NCBI GenBank assembly: GCA_035222895.1
Contig: JAVYIG010000594.1
Coordinates: 308,001-372,000, forward strand
From: Strongylocentrotus droebachiensis
Lineage: Eukaryota; Echinodermata; Echinoidea; Camarodonta; Strongylocentrotidae
Length of the DNA: 64,000 nucleotides
Direction: 5' to 3'
The notes beneath the pieces were generated by a model, which made no database searches, was not told the DNA's origin, and saw nothing but the letters and a program-made list of their open reading frames with translations. Below, one piece after another: positions 54,361 to 64,000 of the stretch; the first letter of the stretch is position 1, and each line of letters opens with the position of its first letter. A program made the translations under genes and the position numbers.

Positions 54361-55695
54361 CTGAAGAGATCAGAAATATTTTGTTAAACGTGGAAGCAAG
54401 GCATTCGTTATATGTATAATTCTTGCTTTATATGTAGATTATAAACAATAGATCACAAAATCACAGCTTTCTCTACTTCAGAACACAACAATAGAAACAT
54501 AAAAAAATAAAAAAATAAAAAATACCGGTGAAAAAAAAGGTAGTGTGTGGGGGGGGGGGGGGTATTTGTTGGTATGAAGGAGCACCCCCCCCCCCCTTTA
54601 CCCCTTGTTCCTCCTTCTATACCCTACTTTCCTTGCGAAAATGCAAGGTATTCGTTCTTTGTAAAATTATAGCTTTACATGTGCATATAAATATAGCTTA
54701 TTGAGACTACAGACATCTGAGAGAGACCAAGGATATTTTTTAAAGGCATCGTTTAACAATGTTAAATCTGAGATGCATGGCCCTACATGTACAGTACTAC
54801 GTGTTATCAGTGTCTGTGATATGGTGTAATATTGAAGCCCTAAAAATATTGTGCTTCAAATCGATCATGAAGTGCCTCAAAAAAGTAAAAAATCTTAGAG
54901 TGAGCAGTTTTACCATACTCATTTTCCCCAGTAGACTGTAGTATTATAAAAACTGTTAGGATAACGAATTGTGAAATTTTGATTTCCAATCATAAATATC
55001 TTGATAATCAGACAGGCGATCTGCTTATAAATGTCATGGGGTTCCTGACTGACCTAACGGTTTATAATTATGATTGCAGCATGAGCTAAATCCAGGTTTT
55101 GTTTCAGAATCTGAGACAAAGATACCCAATCCCTTTAAGGTAGTATGATAATTTCACAAAAAATTGCGAAAAGGGAAAGGGGGAAACTATCACCTAACCT
55201 AGGATCTGGAAAACAGAGCAATGAATAATGAGGAAAGACAGAGTATTTCCTTGTAGTAAGCCACAATCAATAGGGTTAGTCTTTGAAATTTATTTTTCTA
55301 TCTTCATTCCAACTCCTTATCTTCTACTTACCTCAAAGATTCACTCTTCAATCTTATTTCTATCTCCTTTTCTTTCACTCACTGGGGCTAGCCTCACATT
55401 CGCCATTCTTTTCGTCTTATTTCAATATCCTCTTCTTCCACTCTCCAAAGTTAGACTTTAAAATTCATCTCTCTATCTTCTTCCCATCTATCTTCCTTAT
55501 GTCTTTCTTTTATCTATCTTCTTTCTATTTTGATGATATATGTCTTTCCATCCTTCCACTAACAAAGTAATTAGTCTTTCGATGATACACTGAAATATAT
55601 CCCCTTTCATGGTTCTATCTTTAAGCAACCTTTGATCTCAAATCTTCATTCAACCTTCCCTCTATCTTCTTTCCTTCTCTTATTCTTCCACTCAC
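54361..55695 (-). other. Kinase intron with interspersed repeat
   Basis: Poly-G/poly-C stretches at 54550-54600, a reverse copy of interspersed repeat A at 54736-55142, and a CT-rich patch at 55290-55680. No exon. Confidence 0.65.
54736..55142 (-). repeat. Interspersed repeat family A, copy 2 (inverted)
   Basis: Reverse-oriented relative to 22972-23365: TTTAAAGGCATCGTTTAACA ... GATATGGTGTAATATTGAAG ... GCAGCATGAGCTAAATCCAGG ... CCCAATCCCTTTAAGG. Confidence 0.8.
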
Positions 55696-55799
55696 CAGGG
55701 TTTGCCTCTCCATCTCTCACGATGAAGGTTCCTTTCTGGAGCCCATGAGCCAGCAGCTTCTTCTCTGCATCCTTACGCCCTACCTTACCATAGTACCAA
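55696..55799 (-). CDS. Src-family kinase exon: start of SH2
   Basis: 104 bp, phase 2 in (acceptor ...CTATTTCAG), phase 1 out (donor GTGAGT). It encodes WYYGKVGRKDAEKKLLAHGL, QKGTFIVRDGEANP. W-(F/Y)-(F/Y)-G-K-x-x-R-K-D-A-E opens the SH2 fold; the arginine of FIVRDGE is the phosphotyrosine-binding residue. The 104-bp length matches vertebrate Src (recalled). Confidence 0.95.
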
Positions 55800-55928
55800 C
55801 TGAAATAGAATATCAGAAAAGAACATTTCATTAATATTAGTACAGACTCTTTCACATTCACTATATGACCCTGTAAACAACAGCAATTAGAGCATATTAC
55901 GATCAGTCAAAGTAGAAAAACGCTCTCT

Positions 55929-56018
55929 CCATCTCTCACAGTACAGCTGCCTTACTGGATATCAGGATCAAGCAGCTTCTTAGCTGAATCCTTACGACCT
56001 AACTTACCAAAGTACCAA
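55929..56018 (-). pseudogene. Decayed duplicate of the SH2-start exon
   Basis: Acceptor ...TTTTTCAG then T-T-G-G-T-A-C, reading WYFGKLGRKDSAKKLLDPDI-Q-stop-G-S-C-T-V-R-D-G-E. The lysine codon AAA of the true exon is TAA here (plus-strand 55952-55954). The expected splice donor after GEANPG is absent. Its WYFGKLGRKD is closer to the canonical Src sequence than the active exon's WYYGKVGRKD. Confidence 0.8.
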
Positions 56019-57095
56019 CTGAAAAAGGAAAGCAGGAAAGAAAATTCATATATATAGTAATGACGTGTTCACATAGGCTTTATGGCGCGGTGAACCTTAG
56101 CATTTGAAATGTATTTGGAGAAGTATCTAATGCACTACAGAGAATCATTTTTTCTCAAAATCAGAATTTTAGAGTTTAGAGTTGTGTATAAATATATACA
56201 CATGTATTTAAATCAGTAGTAATATATGCATGGTAATATGCCTACTATGTTATGTACACTGTTTTGTTATTGTTATAATTTGTTATGGGCAATTTTTAGA
56301 ACTTGTATGTATCTTTAAATAACAAGGATTGCCTCGACAGAACCTTACGGTCTTAATTGCAGTTTCCCCAATTCATTTCTATTGATTAACTTCTTATAAC
56401 TCGGGTACCAGTATATTTGTAACATGTTTCCCTTATGTGTGTGTTCACTGTTTTCTTTATTTGATATAATCTGTAGGCCTATTTTATACTTTCATAAAAT
56501 ATGGTTTTGGATTGAAATTTTTTTTTAACCTGAACTTGAACTTTATTTCTTTATAAAAAATAGACTTTCTATTTCGAAAGCATGAGTTGCAACTTCCTGA
56601 TACAGCTAGGAAAAGGTTAACCTTCTATTATAAATGTACATGTACATGGTATGTAAGAAGAAAAAAAAGCAATGAAAATAGATTTCCTATAGAAAAACTT
56701 TACCCCTTGCTTGAAATTAAAACAGAAATATTTCTTGGAATTACCAGGAGGCACTGCAGCATTTCTCAAAAAGTGAAACCTAGAGAATAAGAGTGACAGT
56801 GAAATAAGGAAATCATTCATCATAAAGCCAGGAAACATGTAAAGTGTACTTAATAAAGCACTTACATCAAGCTGCGACATACAATCTATGTTTTTAGCTC
56901 GTCAAAGGGAAATCATGACAGGAAATACTCGAGGAGTAAACTAAACACTAGCGTTGGCTAAAATATCTTTGAAACGGTAAAGTCTGAGAATATTATCCTA
57001 GCCAGATGGGATTTATGGGACAAACACATAAAATGTCCCTGTTTTTAAAGGAATAAAGTAGGGTATACATGCACATAGTTTCCTTCTACATGAAT

Positions 57096-58319
57096 TAGGC
57101 CTGAGTCATGTCGGGATTTTCATAAACCGGGTCCCGACGGCCTTGCACCGATCGGGACCCGGTGTCCCGAAATCAGCTCGCAGGATTTGTCACTTGCCTC
57201 TATAAAAAGCGCATATCATCAGTATGTCCCTTAAAAGTGACCTTTTTTATCAGTATAAAATCAACACATGCATACCTCGACACAGATTGGTATATTCTTC
57301 CATTTGACATTATTTTCATCCATGATTGGCGATGTTTAGTGCCATTATCGTGCCTCTCAAAGTAAAAAAACTCGAGCAAAAATATAAAGACAACATTCGA
57401 GCCGCCATTTTGATTCATGCAGGTTGAATAAATCGGGTCAAAAAATATGAATGTTAGAATAATAAAACGGCTTTCTAAAAAATTCTTCTTTACAACATAC
57501 CGATCAAATAATTTGTTAAAGACAAATAAATATTTATCTCTTAATTTAAACATCGCATGCTTTTTTTTAAAAGCTGAAAATTACTTGGTAATCACAAGAA
57601 GTTTCGATACGGAAAGCTGTTGCAAGGCAAGTTAAGACTAGTCTCGGAAAAATGCGCAGTGCTCGTCGTTAGCTGTAAGGCATGCCAGAACGAACACAAA
57701 CAAAGACGTGGTCGTAACGAGAAAAAAATCATTAAAAGCTACGAGAGCACAATTGGAAAGACAACTACTCACGACGAGGAGCACTGCGCATTTTCCGAGA
57801 CTAGTCTGAACTTGCCTTGCAACAACTATCCGTATCGAAACTTCTTGTGATTACCAAGTAATTTTCAGCTTTTAAAAGAAGCATGCAGTGTTCAAAATCA
57901 AAGAAAAAATATATATTTTGTCTTTTAAAAATTATTCGATCGGTATGTTGTAAAGAAGCGCTTTTTAGAAAGCCGTTTTATTATTCAAACATTAATGTTT
58001 CTTTCAACCTGATTTATTAATCCTGCCGAGAGACCCGGCCAGTACAGTAGCTGGCTAGTAGCTGGCAAAAACAACCCCATGGGGCGAACTGCTTTGCAAT
58101 TTATATCAGCAGTTCGAATTGATTCAGGATGAGCTAGAATATGATTGGTAACAATTAAATACTTAAGTTTTAAGGTGGATTGATTTTAGTGGTGTGCAAA
58201 ACTGCACTTTCTTACATATTTTTTTATTTTTTTCGGAGCGTCGGTTCTCAAAAAACGAAACCGGGACCCGACGGCAACGGTCGGGTCCCGGTGTGATCGA
58301 CCGTACCGACTCAAGCCTA
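57096..58319. mobile_element. 1.22-kb foldback hAT-like element
   Basis: Termini TAGGCCTGAGTC and, reverse-complemented, TAGGCTTGAGTC. A perfect 8-bp duplication ACATGAAT (57088-57095, 58320-58327). The arms fold back almost completely: CGGGTCCCGACGG/CCGGGACCCGACGG near the ends, and GTTTCGATACGG...AAATGCGCAGTGCTCGTCG versus CGACGAGGAGCACTGCGCATTT...CCGTATCGAAAC near the middle. The loop is about 100 bp (57672-57772). No transposase. Confidence 0.9.
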
Positions 58320-59849
58320 ACATGAATGTGTATTTGCACAGCTTTAATAGTATGTACATTTCTTTTTTGATGTTTACTATAAAGTGTTTAAATTGCATTT
58401 TCTTTTCATACCGGGTCTCTTTATCACTTAATGAATATACTACCCAAAGTTCTGCTTTGTTTGTACTTGCCATGCCAAGAAATAATCATAGTAAATTTAT
58501 ACTTTTCTTTGTGCAAATTACTTCAATGTATTTCTTTTGCAAGCACATTGAATCTAGAGCTCCAAAGAATTCTCTCCCTAGTCGGGACGGAACATCTACT
58601 GTTCATTTTAATCTTGAATTGTTTTTTTCTCTTCCAGGCATCTAGGGGGAACACCCTTGCGAATGAATAAGTATTCATTATGTTCTTTTAATTTGTTACA
58701 ATTAAGTTTTCACTTCATGTATATTGTATGAAATTTCTAATTAAATAATAATAATAATTATCACCATTTGCAATGTTCTTGTAGTCTTACTTGAACACTC
58801 CAATATTTAATTTAAATGAGGATCAGGCCGTCGGCCACTATCAAAAAACAAAATATTGAGTTTTGCTAGGTTTAGATACTAATCAAAACAAATGAGACCA
58901 TTTCAAATGAAATAAATCCCTATTATTGAAGCTTTTTACTGAAGGCTTGTCCACATACATATAGGATGTGGTAAACCTACGGCAGGTTGGTTTGTTACAT
59001 GCAAATGAGTGGCGAGCAGTGGTGAGAAAGATCTATCTGCGTGCAACGATTGTCCGACGCAATGTACGCATACTCCCTTATTTGTGTCTTATCAGAAGTG
59101 TATTGCGTTACATTTCTATTGCCCCACCTTTGTACCTGTCATGAGGTTCAAGGACTGCAATTCCATAGCAACAATGTGTTATGGTAGTGTACATGAAACT
59201 AAAGAGAAAGCTCATGACTGATTTTAGTTTTACTATTTCTACATGTACACCACCAAAACTTATCAGTCCCTTTAAAGCTTTACCAACTCATAACAGAACA
59301 TTTCAGTATTCAATAATAGCCAACAATTTTTTGACAGACTACCAAGAATCAGTATTTCCCATTTTGTTTCTTCAAATGATCCTCCTACACATATTTTTAC
59401 TTGCCATTGATTTTACACATAAAAGGGTTTTCCTGTTTTTACTGCAGTACTTTGTGAAGGAAGTTGACTGACTGACTGTATCATGTGAAAACAAAGCTTT
59501 GGTAACCACAACTTGGCATTTCAATTAAACATATTAACATCAACCAATGTCAGGAAGTTCTTTGTAGGGTACGGCCTTTTTATGCTGGTCATATTGCAAC
59601 TAACTATAGGATTTCATGAAAATGACCCCTAAAGTTCATCTCTGCCAGCTTTTCTTGAAACTTTTAATATTATTAGGCCATCTAAAATTATATCCTATTT
59701 CCTTGACGGTATTTATTAATTAATTTTTTTAATGACAGACTTTCAATGATATTCAATATTTGATAAATTCCCCCGCACATACATATCTCATAGGACACCT
59801 GGAGAGTAGCAATTAAAATCGTTGTTTTGCCAACACATCAACGTCTAAT

Positions 59850-59935
59850 CGTGGCTTTGAACCCATGACCTTTGTATCTCCATGAAGTGTTGAAACCCTT
59901 CAACCATGACACCTCCATGTCTAATAGACCATTTT
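59850..59935 (-). repeat. Possible tRNA-derived SINE head
   Basis: On the minus strand GTGTCATGGTTGAAGG (A-box-like) is followed about 30 bp on by GGTTCAAAGCC (good B-box match). No defined tail, so only a fragment or chance match. Confidence 0.4.
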
Positions 59936-60338
59936 ACTCAAATGTTGAAATTTTATGCATATTTTGTAAACAGGTTGTTCTTGGCCCAAAACTTGCCCGA
60001 TTGGATTCCATTTATTGCACTTCATTCATAGCAGGTTAATGGAATAACTCATCCATGAACTTGAATATGTTAATAAACTGAAAATACATTTTCCTTCTTT
60101 GAGAGTTTTTTCTGCTGCAAGAATCTGAAATAAAAGGTCTGACAGTGTATTCAACTATAATTTCAAGCTGATGCTGAATTAAAGCTACATGTACATGTAA
60201 GTCTAAAGACGAGTTTAAGAAAGGAGTTTAAACCGACGTCTAGGTTTTTTTCCCCTTTGTATATCTTAGCTTTAATTCCTGCATCAGGTCTAAAAGTAGA
60301 ATACGACCAAACATGTAATCTGTTTTTGTTCCTTACTA

Positions 60339-60501
60339 CAGTCAAACCTGTCTATTAGGGAAACACAAAACGATGCCTTTGTAGACAGGTGGTCTTTATA
60401 GACAAGTTCCTTTAGTACATGATTCAATGAGAAACCATTTTCAAAGGAAACAACAAATGTGGCCTTGTGTAGACAGGTGGTCACTAAAGCAGGTTTGACT
60501 G
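60339..60501. mobile_element. Tc1/mariner-type MITE (163 bp)
   Basis: Begins CAGTCAAACCTGTCTA and ends AGCAGGTTTGACTG with TA on each side. Only about 35 bp from the kinase exon 60537-60635 donor side; the interior repeats TAGACAGGTGGTC twice. Confidence 0.85.
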
Positions 60502-60536
60502 TATTTTATACAAGAAGTACATGTACCGGTACTTAC

Positions 60537-60635
60537 TCTTCTGCATCAATACTCTTGACATGAGCAATGTAGTTGCTTGGGATGTATCCTTCCTTGTTTG
60601 TCACCAGTGATCTCGCTAACCACCAATCTCCATCT
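60537..60635 (-). CDS. Src-family kinase exon: second half of SH3
   Basis: 99 bp, acceptor ...TGTTTACAG, donor GTAAGT, phase 2 out. It encodes [33 protein letters not shown]. The DWW-x-A-R-S and G-Y-I-P-S-N-Y-(V/I) motifs are the proline-peptide-binding part of SH3; joining to the next exon gives DAEDWYYGK as in Src QAEEWYFGK. The 99-bp length matches vertebrate Src (recalled). The first SH3 exon (ALYDY motif) is not found to position 64000. Confidence 0.95.
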
Positions 60636-60714
60636 CTGTAAACATTGAAGAACAAAGAAGGAAATATACAAAAATAAAAATAAAATTCTTGTAAATGCGA
60701 CATACATTTAAAGG

Positions 60715-61042
60715 TAACTTTGCCTCTGATTCTAAACAATATCCTGGATTTAGCTTATGCTGCAATAATAATTATAAACCTTTAGGTTAATTAGAAATGA
60801 ATCCCATGACTTTTACAAGCCAATCGCATGTTGTTTTATTATCAAGATATTTATGATTGGAATTTGTAATTTCACTCAAAGATTTTTACTTTTAGAAGTA
60901 CTTCATGGTTATTTTGAAGCAGAGTTATGTTAGGGCTTCAATATTACACCATATCACAGACACTGATAACACGTACATGTGTAGGGCCATGCATCTCAAA
61001 TTTGTAAACTGGAAACATTGTTAAACAATGCCTTTAAAATGT
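60715..61042 (+). repeat. Interspersed repeat family A, copy 3
   Basis: Same orientation as 22972-23365: CTGGATTTAGCTTATGCTGC, CCCATGACTTTTACAAGCC, CACCATATCACAGACACTGA, ending AACAATGCCTTTAAAAT. Confidence 0.8.
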
Positions 61043-63534
61043 TTTGACACAGAACATAACCATAACAAGAAATGTATACCCCAGTTACACGAACAAGACT
61101 GACACCAGGTCAACAACAGACAGACCGTACAAAAAGTTACACTACCCCGGAGTGAATATCAGTTGTCAATTCCCATTGCTGTAGAGTTTGTTTTGGCGGT
61201 TTGACTTCTAAAGGTGTTATTTTATTAAAGTATCCACCTTAAATTGCAGTACATGCAGGTGCGCTTTTGTCCACACCAAAACTAAGTTTTCTTTTAAGGT
61301 AACTGGGTGAAGCATAAACGTCACATTATAAAATGGTTGATACACCTTTTACAAATGTTCTGAAGGTCACAAACACATTTAGCAGCAGGCAAAAAGATAA
61401 ACTTGTACTACCAAGTTCAATTATGATTTGACAATTAAATTTAAAAATGTAAAAGCAATTACTGAAATAATAATTTACACTAGAAGGGAAAGGTTTATAA
61501 CAATGGAAATGCTTCTGACTTGTTCTGTTCTACCCCTTTGAGTTGATTCTACCTGTATGGAATGGGCACAGAAAAATGTATCATTATTAATTGTAAAATA
61601 TAAGAATCATACATGTTCTCACATTAAAACAAAACTTGTACAAAAAATTGAAAAATCTGTATTTGATGATTACAATGGGTACTTTCTGCCAACTATAGAA
61701 TGTTTCTGATTTTTTGCGGGCCTGCTACGGAACTGTGTCAACACGACACCGGCCAAGTACATGTACATCCTGGTTCGGGACCCATCAATTAGTTTGCAGG
61801 CACAAACCCCTGTCAGTCATAATATGTGACCAAGCGTCTGAAAATCTAGACTATGCAGACTCCACGGTCTAATGCACTCCATACGCCCTGTGCAATTTCT
61901 GCTCCTGACAAAGCCAGAGAGTGCCAGATTTAGGCTAGGCTCAAAACTATATGGATGTTTTTTTCAAGTGTCATATAGAGTCTGTGCGTCAAGACTACCC
62001 ACCACAGACATTCAATGAGGCAGACTGGTACATCTTTTGTGAGCCATGACCTTGCAAAGTTTGGAAGGATGTGGGTGTTTTTAACATATTTGTGTTAACT
62101 TTGGGTGAAGAACTGATTCTCGGTGAAGAACCGATTCAGGGGTATTGTTTGTTCTGGGGAAATTCCCTTTCTTTTTTGGTACAATCTGTGGTGAAAACAT
62201 GTTACCAAAGAATTTGAACTCTTACCTAATCTATAAAATATGACTGAGCGACAAGCCGACAACTATACATGTTTCAAAACATAAAATATTTATTGTATGA
62301 GTTCAGTTAATACATGTACATGTACATGTATGTACATGTATCTGGCAATAATTCCATTTGAATATGAGAATTGTGAGCAAGATTATAGTGTTCATGGCAA
62401 TACATAATCCTTGCAATAATACATTCCATTTCTATGCCATTTTCTGAGGGGAACAATCACTCATTTACCATCCCCTTAAGTGTTCCTTAATATTAAGCTC
62501 TTCTTTAGAGTTTACATTTGTAAGTTCCTTTTCTTACAAGAAATTATATACGCAGCATACTTCCTGTTCAACATTTGAACCCCAATCCGTACCAGTGTGT
62601 TATGTTTTTTTTTCAGGTTCTACTTTTTCAAATTTTTATTTAGGTTTTTCTAACATTTTTATGGCATGTAACACCAAAGGAAAACATAATTTTACTTTTT
62701 TTTTATAAGGGGACAAAAAAAAAACACCTGGAATCTTGGGTTGGGGCTCAGAATTTTATTTCACATTGCAGAAAGTCGATCACAAACATTTCTTCCTTCT
62801 TCGTTTTTCCTTTGGCATTCCAATAAGATTGCTTAAGTTCTGATGTATAATTTGATTGTGTAAAGGCACACAAATATGATACCATTGTACATTGTGTATA
62901 ATACTCATTCACTTCAGCAATCGTGCATAAAATTCCTCTATTCAATCTTACATGTACAGGGTGTGCACAAACTTCTGAGAGAAAAAATAATACAACAAAT
63001 AAAACCCAACGTTTACCCTTGACTAGAGTACATACATTGCACAATGACTACCGAAGAACATTTTTTTTGTCAATCCAAATTGAAGGACGTCTATGTTAAC
63101 TTGAATGGGCTCCTTGTATTTATTCAATGATTCACAGCTTCATGCCAATGATTCCATTCACAGCCAATCATGGATGGGTGATTTAGGGGGTTTCAAGTGC
63201 CACAGAAAAAGTTGCAGCTCACCCACAAAATAGATTCTGAACACCCAATGTACAGAACAAACATTACTGTCAAACACATACCGGTCTCTCAATAGCAGTT
63301 TGGAATGTAGCCATTTTTATTTTGCAGACATGTACATGTACATGTATGTATTGTACAGCAATTAATAATGATAATGATACTAGTGCATACTTGTATAGGG
63401 CACAGGTCCACCTTTCGGTGCTCATGAAAATTGACATGCATGTATCAACGATATTTGATCATGGTTTTAATTCTTCAAAGATATGTACATGTACTGTACG
63501 TACATGGACTGTGTATGTAGAGTTAGGGTGGCAA

Positions 63535-63600
63535 CTGGGGTTTAGGTTAGGATTCAGGTTAGGGTTCGGGTTAGGGTTAGTTAGGGCTAAGCCTAATTTA
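63535..63600 (+). repeat. Interstitial TTAGGG-like patch
   Basis: Impure GGTTAGGGTT-type hexamers with interruptions (GGTTAGGATTCAGGTTAGGG). Too short and degenerate to be a telomere. Confidence 0.7.
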
Positions 63601-64000
63601 CAAGGGCAAAGTCTCATATTGGGGCCATGGTTAAATCTAAAGATTTGGTTTGTGTTAAAAATTGACAGCCGAGCATAAAATGTAGCTGAACTATTAAACT
63701 GAGAGCCAGAAGTGCATGTTTCATGTATGTACATGTATACATGAAATTTTAATGCTCCATACAAATTTTTTATAAATTGTAATGGCCTATCTCCTGTACG
63801 TGTACTTTCCTTCTGTGTCTTCCTTTGGTTTCTTTATGATGCAATACTTGCTGCATTTTTATTTCTTTGTGACGTAATTATTCGAAAAAAAATGTATTAG
63901 ATAATTTTTTTCCTGCCTTAAAGATGTATCATGAAATATTATAAAACAAAATGTAATTTAACGAAATGTAAAGACCACATGTACATGTATTATCATCTGT

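Larger units (their letters stand above)
56019..60536 (-). other. Large kinase intron with transposons
   Basis: About 4.5 kb: a 1.22-kb foldback hAT-like element (57096-58319), a possible SINE (59850-59930), a mariner-type MITE (60339-60501) and AT-rich spacer. No exon seen. Confidence 0.65.
60636..64000 (-). other. Kinase intron reaching the window edge
   Basis: No exon resembling the ALYDY half of SH3 was found. Contains repeat A copy 3, ACATGTACATG-type low-complexity sequence near 62315-62340 and 63330-63345, and a TTAGGG-like patch at 63535-63600. Confidence 0.6.

Noticed and set aside
57620..57850. 76-codon plus-strand frame in the kinase intron
   Set aside because: Lies across the hairpin arms and loop of a foldback transposon; not a host gene.
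62748..63044. 98-codon minus-strand frame with a hydrophobic N-terminus, possibly the missing 5' kinase exon or a secreted peptide
   Set aside because: No SH3 (ALYDY) or myristoylation (MG-x3-S) sequence, and no family resemblance; probably chance.
63535..63600. Telomere end
   Set aside because: The TTAGGG-like tract is short, impure and internal to an intron.

Overview
This is eukaryotic, AT-rich, repeat-dense DNA with small exons separated by long introns. Two minus-strand protein-coding loci are clear: a mosaic extracellular protein (EGF-like, Ser/Thr-rich, SRCR-like and discoidin modules) and a Src-family tyrosine kinase. Large SRCR/EGF/discoidin mosaics, hAT-like C-rich MITEs, L1/Tx1-like and CR1/jockey-like LINE remnants and tRNA-derived SINEs together suggest a marine invertebrate deuterostome (echinoderm or hemichordate most likely). 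That organism call is inference; no marker gene fixes it.

Left part (1-12.7 kb). Mostly intergenic repeats, plus the first two coding exons of a truncated or off-window paralogue (signal-peptide exon 5024-5066, cysteine-module exon 4284-4484). Behind it lie two LINE remnants and a 'promoter-side' block (about 9.55-12.1 kb). That block is present again upstream of the complete gene at 37.1-39.6 kb.

Middle (12.7-20 kb) is a transposon landfill. It holds an L1/Tx1-like LINE between two inverted copies of a 214-bp foldback MITE, a hAT-like MITE carrying a broken C2H2 zinc-finger fragment, a 660-bp foldback element, and one arm of a 540-bp inverted repeat.

21.0-37.0 kb holds the mosaic gene on the minus strand. 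The modelled order is signal peptide, three-Cys module, EGF-like, two tandem Ser/Thr-rich exons, EGF-like, SRCR-like half domain, discoidin (FA58C) 1, discoidin 2, stop. All twelve exons join in frame (all module borders are phase 1) to about 611 aa. No membrane segment is seen after the signal peptide, so it is probably secreted. Introns carry PIF/Harbinger-like and hAT-like elements.

39.3-47.3 kb is intergenic: MITEs, a LINE 3' end, microsatellites, and the probable 3' UTR/flank of the kinase. 47.35-60.64 kb contains nine exons of a Src-family kinase on the minus strand (second half of SH3, SH2, kinase domain, C-terminal tail tyrosine); its 5' exons are beyond the right edge. Exon sizes of 99, 104, 156, 154 and 132 bp match, from memory, the conserved vertebrate Src exon sizes. 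Unusually, at least three of its exons have decayed partial copies in the adjacent intron, and one intron uses a GC donor. The remaining 60.6-64 kb is the next intron.

The two loci do not form a recognisable pathway; one is extracellular and the other cytoplasmic. The most notable content is structural: duplication of a gene's 5' end with its upstream DNA, recurrent local exon duplication, and paralogous 'empty sites' that date transposon insertions.
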